DNA of 64,000 nt from Pseudoduganella rivuli. Lineage in GTDB: Bacteria > Pseudomonadota > Gammaproteobacteria > Burkholderiales > Burkholderiaceae_D. The notes beneath the pieces are model-generated. The model worked only from the letters and a program-made list of their open reading frames with translations. It did not search any database and was not told where the DNA came from. Positions 57,534-64,000 of the stretch are shown piece by piece. Made by a program: the position numbers and the translations under genes. Positions within the stretch are counted from its first letter, which is position 1, and each line of letters begins with the position of its first letter. The stretch lies in the NCBI RefSeq assembly GCF_009674485.1, contig NZ_WKJJ01000003.1, positions 372,001-436,000 on the forward strand. The letters run 5' to 3'.

Positions 57534-58637
57534 ATGAAGAACATTATTCAAACCCTGTTCCTGGCCGTGCTGCTGGCATGCGCTCCCGCCAGTCATGCGG
57601 AACGCATCAAGGACCTGGCCAATATCGCCGGCGTGCGCAGCAACCAGTTGATGGGCTATGGCCTCGTGATCGGCCTGGACGGCACGGGCGACCAGACCAC
57701 GCAAACGCCGTTCACCGTACAGACCATTGCATCGATGCTGCAACAGATGGGCATCACGTTGCCGTCGGCATCGAGCCTGCAATTGAAAAACGTGGCGGCC
57801 GTGATGGTGACGGCGTCGCTGCCACCGTTCGCCCAGCCGGGCCAGTTGCTGGACGTGACGGTATCGTCGATGGGCAACGCGAAAAGCCTGCGTGGCGGGA
57901 CCTTGCTGATGACGCCGCTGAAAGGCGCCGATGGCCAGGTGTACGGCATGGCGCAGGGCAATATCCTGGTGGGTGGTGTCGGTGCGCAGTCGGGCGGCAG
58001 TTCCGTGGTGGTGAACCACCTGTCGGTGGGCCGCATTTCCGGCGGCGCCACGGTGGAACGCGCGGTCGCATCGAACGTGGGCGAAAACAACATGATTCGC
58101 CTGGAGTTGAAGGAAACGGATTTCGCCACCGCCAGCCGCGTGGTGGAAGCCATCAACGACAAGTATGGCGCCGGCATTGCCTACGCGCTGGATGGCCGTG
58201 TGATCCGCGTGCAGGCGCCGTCGTCGTCGGACTTGCGCGTGTCGTTTATCGGCGCGCTGGAAGCGATGGACGTGAACCCGGCCAAACAGGCGGCCAAGGT
58301 CATCATGAATGCCCGTACCGGCTCGGTGGTGATGAACCAGGCGGTGACCTTGGAAACCTGCGCGATTTCGCACGGCAACCTGTCCGTCTCCGTCAGCACG
58401 GACCCGCAAGTGAGCCAGCCCAATGCCTTGTCGGCCGGCCAGACCGTGGTGACGCAAAACAGCCAGATCGATATCAAAAAAGACAGCGGCAAGGTCATGA
58501 TGGTCAACGGCGGCGCTTCGCTGGCCGATGTCGTCAAGGCACTGAACGCAATCGGCGCCACGCCGCAGGATTTGCTGGCCATCCTGCAAGCGATGAAGAG
58601 CGCGGGCGCATTGCGCGCCGAACTGGAAATCATCTGA
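57534..58637 (+). CDS. flgI: Flagellar P-ring protein FlgI
   Basis: A 367-residue periplasmic P-ring subunit. A Sec signal peptide is visible with cleavage after Ala22 ('APASHA|ERIKD'). Family motifs are 'RSNQLMGYGLVIGLDGTGDQT' (in pieces), 'LLMTPLKGADGQVYGMAQGN' and 'GASLADVVKALNAIGATPQDLLAILQ' (in pieces). Its assembly needs FlgA, encoded divergently upstream of flgB. A frame in another phase of the same strand is a shadow. Confidence 0.97.
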   Translation: MKNIIQTLFLAVLLACAPASHAERIKDLANIAGVRSNQLMGYGLVIGLDGTGDQTTQTPFTVQTIASMLQQMGITLPSASSLQLKNVAAVMVTASLPPFAQPGQLLDVTVSSMGNAKSLRGGTLLMTPLKGADGQVYGMAQGNILVGGVGAQSGGSSVVVNHLSVGRISGGATVERAVASNVGENNMIRLELKETDFATASRVVEAINDKYGAGIAYALDGRVIRVQAPSSSDLRVSFIGALEAMDVNPAKQAAKVIMNARTGSVVMNQAVTLETCAISHGNLSVSVSTDPQVSQPNALSAGQTVVTQNSQIDIKKDSGKVMMVNGGASLADVVKALNAIGATPQDLLAILQAMKSAGALRAELEII

Positions 58638-58644
58638 GGCCGCC

Positions 58645-59580
58645 ATGATCCGTCAAAGTCCCGTATCCACCGACCTGTCCGCCACGCTGGCGTCCGATGT
58701 CAAGGGCATGGGCGCGCTGCGCCAGCAAGCCAAGGAGGGCTCGCCGGAAGCCCTGAAAGGCGCAGCGAAGCAGTTTGAATCCATGTTCCTCAACATGGTG
58801 ATGAAAAGCATGCGCGACGCCACGCCGCAAGACGGCATGATGGACAGCCAGCAAACCAAGACGTTCACGGCCATGCTGGATCAGCAAACCAGCCAGAACC
58901 TGGCCAACAAAGGCATGGGCCTGGCCGATGTGCTGGTGCGCCAGTTGTCGCAATCGCAAAACGCGCAGGCGCTGAAGCTGGGCGATGAAAGCGCGCTGAC
59001 AGGACTGGACGGCACGTCCGCGCTGGCCGCGCAGCGCTTGCAAAAAGCATTGGAGGCGGTGGGCGGCCCTGCGGCGAAAACAGCGCTCACACCGGAACAG
59101 GAAGCCGCCCGCGCCAACCAGGCGCCCCACGTGCGCGCCTTCCAGGACAAGTTGGGCAGCCATGCCGATGAAGCATCGAAAACCACCGGCATCCCGGCCA
59201 AGTTCATGCTGGGCCAGGCCGCGCTGGAAAGCGGCTGGGGCCGCCGTGAAATCAGGGGCCGCGACGGCACCAACAGCCACAACCTGTTCGGCATCAAGGC
59301 CGGTTCCGAATGGAAAGGCAAGACCGTGCAGGCGGTCACGACGGAATACGTCAACGGCGTCGCGCAACGCAAAGTCGAACGTTTCCGCGCCTATGACACC
59401 TATGCGGACAGTTTCAAGGATTATGCGAAATTGCTGAGCAATAACCCGCGCTATGAAAAAGTGCTGGCCAGCGCCGGCGACGCCACCAAGTTTGCACAAG
59501 GCTTGCAGCGCGCCGGCTATGCGACCGACCCGAATTACGCTGCCAAGTTGACAAGTATTATCAAACGGTCACTGGTTTGA
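58645..59580 (+). CDS. flgJ: Rod-capping protein and peptidoglycan hydrolase FlgJ
   Basis: A 311-residue two-domain protein. The N-terminal rod-cap domain (about 20-110) contains 'AAKQFESMFLNMVMKSMRDA' and 'LDQQTSQNLANKGMGLADVLVRQL' (in pieces). The C-terminal glucosaminidase domain (about 155-310) contains 'AKFMLGQAALESGWGRREI', with the catalytic Glu of 'ESGWG', then 'NLFGIKAG' and 'FRAYDTYADSFKDYA'. It opens the peptidoglycan for the rod. It is the last gene of the flgB operon; a hairpin (59581-59609) follows. Confidence 0.96.
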   Translation: MIRQSPVSTDLSATLASDVKGMGALRQQAKEGSPEALKGAAKQFESMFLNMVMKSMRDATPQDGMMDSQQTKTFTAMLDQQTSQNLANKGMGLADVLVRQLSQSQNAQALKLGDESALTGLDGTSALAAQRLQKALEAVGGPAAKTALTPEQEAARANQAPHVRAFQDKLGSHADEASKTTGIPAKFMLGQAALESGWGRREIRGRDGTNSHNLFGIKAGSEWKGKTVQAVTTEYVNGVAQRKVERFRAYDTYADSFKDYAKLLSNNPRYEKVLASAGDATKFAQGLQRAGYATDPNYAAKLTSIIKRSLV

Positions 59581-59609
59581 CCTGTCGTCGCGCGCACCGT
59601 AACGACAGG
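59581..59609. other. Inverted repeat after flgJ
   Basis: CCTGTCGT (59581-59588) and ACGACAGG (59602-59609) are perfect inverted copies with a 13-nt loop, starting at the base after the flgJ stop. No T run follows, so it may be a 3' stabiliser or Rho-related end rather than an intrinsic terminator. Confidence 0.5.
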
Positions 59610-59614
59610 CAATT

Positions 59615-59641
59615 TCAAGTTTTGGCGCAGCCTGCCGTAGA
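59615..59641 (+). promoter_or_regulatory. Sigma-28 (FliA) promoter of flgK-flgL
   Basis: TCAAGTTT, 11 nt, then GCCGTAGA; the consensus is TAAAGTTT-N11-GCCGATAA. It ends 33 nt before the flgK start, so flgK and flgL are probably late genes separate from the flgB operon. Confidence 0.75.
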
Positions 59642-59674
59642 CTACACAGATCAAGCAAAAAAGCACACTTCATC

Positions 59675-61642
59675 ATGAGTATCCTCAGCGTAGGTAAAAC
59701 GGGTTTAATGGCGGCGCAGATCGGTCTGTCCACGACCGGGCACAACATCGCCAATGCCAACGTGGAAGGTTACAGCCGGCAGACGGTGTTGCAGGGAAAT
59801 GCGCAGCCGGAAGCGACCGGCGGCTTCTTCCTCGGCACGGGTACCACCGTGACGGCCATCGTGCGCCAGTATGATGATTTCCTCAACAAAACCCTAATGA
59901 ATGCCCAGTCGACCCAGGCTGAGCAAAACGGTTATTTTCAGCAAATCAGCCAGATCGACAACTTGCTGGCCGATTCCACGTCCGGCCTGACGCCGGCGCT
60001 GCAGGATTTCTTCAAGGGCGTGCAGGATGCCGCGTCCAATCCCGCCACCGATGCGTCGCGCAGCGCGCTGCTGTCGACCGCCAATACGCTGGCGGGCCGC
60101 TTCCACAGCATGAGCGAGCGCCTGACGGAAATCGGCGAGGGCGTCAACGCGGAAGTGTCGACCACTGTTAGCCAGATCAATTCGTATGGCTCCAAGATTG
60201 CCCAGTTGAATAACGATATTGCCGGCATGTCCGCCGATGCGTCGCGCATGCCGAATGACTTGCTGGACCAGCGCGATCAGCTGATCCGCGAATTGAACAA
60301 GCTGGTCAAGGTCAATGTGGAAAAGGGCGCCAGCAATACGTTGACCGTGTCGATCGGCACCGGCCAGCCGCTGGTGATCGGCAACCGCAGTTACCAGCTG
60401 GCTACGCAGACGTCGCTGTCGGACGTGAACAAGCTGTCGATCGGCTATGTCGCCGGCGACAAAATTTCCACCTTGCCGGACACGGCCCTGACGGGCGGCG
60501 GCACCTTGGGCGCCTTGCTGAAATTCCGTAGCGAATCGTTGGACCAGGCCCAGGCGCAACTGGGACAGGTGGCCGCCGGCATCGCGGCTGCCTTCAATGC
60601 CCAGCACAAGCTGGGGCAGGACCGGAATGGCGACATTGGCGGTAATTTCTTTAAAGATATTGAAGTCGGTGTCGGCGTCGACAAGCGTAACTCGCCGCTG
60701 AGTACGGCAAAAGTCACGGGTATCGTCAAGGATGCCAGTGCGCTGACCACCAGCACCTATGACTTGAATTACGACGGCACCAACCTGTTCCTGAAGCGCC
60801 AGTCCGATGGCCAGTCGACCATTATTTCGCCATTCCCGCAAACGGAACCGCAAATGATCGACGGTGTCGAATACACGATCACCGGCATCCCGCAGACTGG
60901 CGACCACTTTGAAATCAAGCCGACGATGAATGCGGCATCCGACATCGGCGTGGCGCTGACGGACGTCGGTAAGATTGCGCTGGCCGCCCCGGTCACCACC
61001 AATGCGCCACTGACCAATACCGGCAATGGCAAGATCAGCGCCGGTTCCGTCGATGCGGCCTTCCTCGATCCCGCCAATACGCTGAATGGCACGGTGACCT
61101 TGACGTACGACCAGGCCGCCGGCGGCTTCACGGGTTTCCCGGCGGCGCAGGATGTGGTGGTAAAGGGCGTCAATGGCGCGTCGACCACTTATCCTGCCGG
61201 CACCACACCGATTCCCTATACCGATGGCGATACCTTCACCTTTGGCGGCATCAGTGTGGCGATCTCTGGAACGCCGGGCAACAACGATACGTTTGCCGTG
61301 ACGGCCCCGAACGCGGGCGGTACCAAGGACAACCGCAATGGCGCGCTGCTGGCCGCCTTGCAAACCAAGACAGTGTTGAATAACGGGAAGACCACGTTCC
61401 AGAGCGGCTATGCCGCCATGGTCAACGCGGTCGGCAACAAGGCGCGCGAAGTGCAGATCGGCGGGCTGGCGGCGGATTCCGCCGCGGAGCAAGCCACCAA
61501 TGCGTACCAGAGCGTGGTGGGCGTGAACCTGGATGAGGAAGCGGCGGAATTGCTGCGCTACCAGCAGGCTTACCAGGCGGCCGGCAAGGTGATGCAGATC
61601 GCCAGCCAGCTGTTCGACGTGCTGGTATCGCTGGGCCGCTAA
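59675..61642 (+). CDS. flgK: Hook-filament junction protein FlgK (HAP1)
   Basis: A 655-residue junction protein between hook and filament. The N-terminal 'SILSVGKTGLMAAQIGLSTTGHNIANANVEGYSRQ' (in pieces) and C-terminal 'VVGVNLDEEAAELLRYQQAYQAAGKVMQIASQLFDVL' (in pieces) are the family ends. The middle is Thr/Gly/Asn-rich and about 100 residues longer than in enterobacteria. Its export chaperone FlgN is encoded at 50.3 kb. A sigma-28 promoter lies just upstream. Confidence 0.96.
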   Translation: MSILSVGKTGLMAAQIGLSTTGHNIANANVEGYSRQTVLQGNAQPEATGGFFLGTGTTVTAIVRQYDDFLNKTLMNAQSTQAEQNGYFQQISQIDNLLADSTSGLTPALQDFFKGVQDAASNPATDASRSALLSTANTLAGRFHSMSERLTEIGEGVNAEVSTTVSQINSYGSKIAQLNNDIAGMSADASRMPNDLLDQRDQLIRELNKLVKVNVEKGASNTLTVSIGTGQPLVIGNRSYQLATQTSLSDVNKLSIGYVAGDKISTLPDTALTGGGTLGALLKFRSESLDQAQAQLGQVAAGIAAAFNAQHKLGQDRNGDIGGNFFKDIEVGVGVDKRNSPLSTAKVTGIVKDASALTTSTYDLNYDGTNLFLKRQSDGQSTIISPFPQTEPQMIDGVEYTITGIPQTGDHFEIKPTMNAASDIGVALTDVGKIALAAPVTTNAPLTNTGNGKISAGSVDAAFLDPANTLNGTVTLTYDQAAGGFTGFPAAQDVVVKGVNGASTTYPAGTTPIPYTDGDTFTFGGISVAISGTPGNNDTFAVTAPNAGGTKDNRNGALLAALQTKTVLNNGKTTFQSGYAAMVNAVGNKAREVQIGGLAADSAAEQATNAYQSVVGVNLDEEAAELLRYQQAYQAAGKVMQIASQLFDVLVSLGR

Positions 61643-61654
61643 GGAGTATTAGTC

Positions 61655-62914
61655 ATGATCATGCGCATCAGCACCAAGACGATTTTCGACCACGGCAAGA
61701 GCCAGTTGTCGTCGCTGCAAACGAATATGTCGAAGATCCAGCAACAGCTGGCCACCGGCCGCAAGAACCTGGCGCCGTCGGACGACCCGATCGCCACGGC
61801 GCGCGCGCTGGAAATCACGCAATCGCAGTCGGTCAATACGCAACTGGTGACTAACCGCCAGAATGCCCGTTCCTCGCTGTCGCAGGAGGAAGTCGCGCTG
61901 GCGTCCACCACCTCGCTGCTGCAGGACATCAAGACGCTGGCGGTCAACGGCGGCAATGGCTCGATGACGAACCAGGACCGGGAAATGATCGCGGTGGAAC
62001 TGGAAGCCCGCATGTCGGACCTGCTGGGCGTGGCCAACACGGCCGACGGCGCCGGCGGCTATTTGTTCTCCGGCTACAAGGACAGTGTGCCGTTCGCCAA
62101 GACGTCGACCGGTGCGATCTACCAGGGCGACCAGGGCGAACGTTCGCTGCAGGTGGGTTCGACCCGGACCCTGGCCATCAGCGATTCCGGCTCGTCGATC
62201 TTTGAAAACAATATTACTGGCAACGGGACCTTTAAAACCGGCGCCGATCCGGCCAACGCGACGCGCGGCGGCAGCGGTATTATTTCGCCCGGTTCCGTGA
62301 CCAATGCCAATGCCATCACGGACCACCAGTACGAAATCAATTTCAGCGTGACGCCGGGTTCGCCCGGCATCCCGGCCGTGACCACGTACACGGTGACGGA
62401 TCTGACCCTGGGCCAGCCGGTGCCGCCCAACCCGGTTCCGCCGGACCCGATTCCGTACAAGAGCGGTGAAACCATCGCGTTTGACGGGCTGCAATTCGAA
62501 ATCCACGGCAATCCGGCGGACCTGGACAAGTTCACCGTCAACCCCAGCGATAAGAAATCCGTGTTCGAGACCGTGCAGGACGTGATCAATGCGCTGCGCT
62601 CCGACGCCACGGGCGAAGTGGGGCAGGCCAAGCTGAATAACCTGCTCAACTCCGCCAACGCCAACCTGGACAACGCGATCGACAACGTGCTGTCGGTGCG
62701 GGCCTCCGTGGGGGCGCGGCTGAAGGAAATGGATTACCTGGACAGCGCGGGTGAAGATTTGAATATCCAGTATGCGTCCACGTTGTCGGACTTGCAGGAC
62801 ATCGACACCATCACCGCCATCTCGAATTTCACGCAGCAGCAAATCAGCCTGGAGGCGGCGCAGAAGTCGTATAAGACACTGACCAGCCTGTCGCTGTTTA
62901 ACTTCATCGGCTGA
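61655..62914 (+). CDS. flgL: Hook-filament junction protein FlgL (HAP3)
   Basis: A 419-residue flagellin-like junction protein. The N-terminal coil is 'MRISTKTIFDHGKSQLSSLQ...QQLATGRKNLAPSDDPIATARAL'. The C-terminal coil is 'LDNAIDNVLSVRASVGARLKEMD...QISLEAAQKSYKTLTSLSLFNFI'. It is longer than E. coli FlgL because of a Pro-rich insert near residues 235-270 ('GQPVPPNPVPPDPIPYK'). AAGGAG precedes the start; a second Met two codons in is an alternative. It is followed by a strong bidirectional terminator. Confidence 0.95.
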   Translation: MIMRISTKTIFDHGKSQLSSLQTNMSKIQQQLATGRKNLAPSDDPIATARALEITQSQSVNTQLVTNRQNARSSLSQEEVALASTTSLLQDIKTLAVNGGNGSMTNQDREMIAVELEARMSDLLGVANTADGAGGYLFSGYKDSVPFAKTSTGAIYQGDQGERSLQVGSTRTLAISDSGSSIFENNITGNGTFKTGADPANATRGGSGIISPGSVTNANAITDHQYEINFSVTPGSPGIPAVTTYTVTDLTLGQPVPPNPVPPDPIPYKSGETIAFDGLQFEIHGNPADLDKFTVNPSDKKSVFETVQDVINALRSDATGEVGQAKLNNLLNSANANLDNAIDNVLSVRASVGARLKEMDYLDSAGEDLNIQYASTLSDLQDIDTITAISNFTQQQISLEAAQKSYKTLTSLSLFNFIG

Positions 62915-62930
62915 TTACTGCCCGCCTGAA

Positions 62931-62976
62931 ACGCAAACGCCCGGTGCACTGACAAAGTGCGCCGGGCGTTTTGCGT
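62931..62976. terminator. Bidirectional terminator between flgL and the EF-hand gene
   Basis: A 19-bp stem (ACGCAAACGCCCGG... paired with ...CCGGGCGTTTTGCGT, one mismatch) with a 7-nt loop. Short T runs follow on both strands. It separates the convergent genes. Confidence 0.8.
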
Positions 62977-63015
62977 TGCTACCCACGGAAGGCTGATCCA
63001 GGAGGCGGGATGATT

Positions 63016-63127
63016 GCGTAGGGCGGTAAGCTGAAGGCTTGCCGCCATTGCGTGCGGACCAGTGCTGCATCGGTCAATGGCGGCGCATGCATGGCGGCTT
63101 CCGCCCAAGCGGAAACCGCCCTACGCA
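63016..63127. repeat. Inverted pair of REP-like palindromes
   Basis: GCGTAGGGCGGTAAGC...GCTTGCCGCCATTGC (approximately 63016-63051) faces an opposite copy GCATGCATGGCGGCTTCC...GGAAACCGCCCTACGC (approximately 63084-63125). These match the elements at 4.1 and 51.9 kb. They lie just past the stop of the EF-hand gene. Confidence 0.85.
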
Positions 63128-63138
63128 ACCCGTTACCG

Positions 63139-64000
63139 TTATTTCGTCGCCAGGATCCCCGGCGGCGGTTCGCGCCGCTTTTGGTCATCCGTCAGGCCAG
63201 CTGCCGCGCTGTGGTCGGCGCCCGCGCTGCGGTCCGCATAGCTGCGCAATTCGCGCGCCAATTGGTCGACCCCGGCCGCCAAGGTGGCGAAGCTGGTCGG
63301 CGCCGTGTCGTTCCACGCCAGTCCACCCGCCACGCCGCCATTCTCAGCGTTAAAGCCGGACATGGCCTGCGTCAGCGCACCCACCTGTTCGCGCAGCGAT
63401 CCCGCATCATCGTTGCGGCTGGTCGCATACCAGACGTCGGCCACGCCTTGCTGCAAGCCTTCCGTGGTGACAAAGCTGCCGCGCATGCCGATCCAGTTGC
63501 CCGCATCTTTTTCGCTGACGGCGGCGCCGCCCGCGTTGATGCTGGCCACGCCGGCATCGTGCAGCGAGCGCAATTCACCCGCCTGGCTGACACCATCGGC
63601 ATTGCCATCGACCCACACGCGCAAGTCGCCATAGGCGGCATCCTTGCTGTCGATGACGCCATCGGCATTGCTGTCCAATTCCGCCAGTGCGGCAAAGCCG
63701 TCGCTGGCGCGTTTGCCGTCCGCCAGCACGGTGGACGTGCCGAACAGTTCGCCGCCATCGTTGATGACGCCGTCATGGTTGCGGTCCAGCGCCAGCAAGC
63801 CGTCGCCATGGCCGGCCCAGCCGGTCTGCACCGGTTGGCCGTTGGCAAACAGGTCGAAGCGTACGCCGGCGTCGAACGACAAGGTTTCGATACCGTCGCC
63901 GTCCAGGTCCAGCTGCAGCGGGCTGCCCAGCGGCGAGGCATCTTTCTGTTCCGTCGTCAGTACCGCCAGCTGCGCCGCGGTAAAGGATTTGACTTGCGTC
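63139..64000 (-). CDS. EF-hand-type calcium-binding protein, C-terminal part (truncated by window edge)
   Basis: The frame is open to the right edge of the window, so the start lies beyond it; 286 codons plus the stop are visible. Calcium-loop motifs 'DLDGDGIETL', 'DRNHDGVINDGGELFG', 'DSNADGVIDSKDAAY' and 'DGNADGVSQAGEL' (D-x-[DN]-x-DG) follow a segment 'SFTAAQLAVLTTEQ'. Such 'TAAQ..LTTEQ' units precede EF-hand loops in large secreted or surface proteins. The C-terminal 90 residues are Ala/Asp-rich and end in 'PPPGILATK'. Function is unknown; secretion is likely from composition, but no signal is in view. Confidence 0.75.
   Translation of the reverse strand, partial: TQVKSFTAAQLAVLTTEQKDASPLGSPLQLDLDGDGIETLSFDAGVRFDLFANGQPVQTGWAGHGDGLLALDRNHDGVINDGGELFGTSTVLADGKRASDGFAALAELDSNADGVIDSKDAAYGDLRVWVDGNADGVSQAGELRSLHDAGVASINAGGAAVSEKDAGNWIGMRGSFVTTEGLQQGVADVWYATSRNDDAGSLREQVGALTQAMSGFNAENGGVAGGLAWNDTAPTSFATLAAGVDQLARELRSYADRSAGADHSAAAGLTDDQKRREPPPGILATK

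Noticed and set aside
56067..58646. 859-codon minus-strand frame across flgG-flgH-flgI
   Set aside because: Same kind of shadow; the plus-strand genes are unmistakable flagellar genes.
59581..59609. Calling the flgJ hairpin an intrinsic terminator
   Set aside because: There is a good stem but no T run.

Overview
The window is GC-rich chromosomal DNA that reads as a motile betaproteobacterium. It is most likely from the family Oxalobacteraceae (Janthinobacterium/Duganella/Massilia type). I infer this from the gene order rne | rluC-HAD-Rieske-S49 peptidase, from the flagellar layout flhB-flhA ... flhF-flhG-fliA-motC-motD ... flgNMA | flgBCDEFGHIJKL, and from protein character. No search was run, so the genus is only a guess.

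Region by region: 0-4 kb holds the tail of an FtsX-type permease, a flavodoxin-fold quinone oxidoreductase divergent from a LysR regulator, a group II truncated haemoglobin and RmuC. 4.1-7.2 kb holds molybdenum cofactor genes on the minus strand: moaA, then a single-frame MobA-MoeA fusion. 7.4-14.4 kb holds rne (minus strand) facing away from rluC and its downstream genes. 14.4-15.7 kb holds rsuA and a small unknown gene with a strong ribosome binding site and an FNR-like box.

From 15.7 to 39.2 kb lies a visibly more AT-rich accessory block, almost entirely on the minus strand. It encodes GT2, GT4, GT61 and other glycosyltransferases, an FdtA/FdtB-type deoxy-amino-sugar pair, PglD-like and FemAB-like acyltransferases, two methyltransferases, three PhyH-type dioxygenases, a flavoprotein, a sulfotransferase and an APS kinase. 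Many genes overlap by 4 nt. The block begins with an unknown protein and a DUF4214 protein that looks secreted. My reading is a surface or secreted-protein glycan system with sulfation, in which CysC supplies PAPS. The acceptor (the DUF4214 protein, flagellin or a polysaccharide) is not determined.

From 39.6 to 62.9 kb is a flagellar region interrupted by metK (43.2 kb) and by a second sulfotransferase gene (49.4 kb). Two sequences match the sigma-28 (FliA) promoter consensus, upstream of flgM and of flgK. The right edge carries the end of an EF-hand-type protein.

The most notable non-coding features are: (1) a metK leader with mutually exclusive helices ending in a terminator hairpin and a sequestrable start, resembling an undescribed riboswitch or attenuator; (2) dispersed REP-like palindromes, one inverted pair of which is embedded in frame in the signal peptide of flgA; (3) a 22-bp perfect palindrome and a CRP-type site between the glycan block and flhB; (4) a terminator inside the apparent start of the first glycosyltransferase gene. 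No tRNA, rRNA, CRISPR array, transposase or phage gene was recognised.
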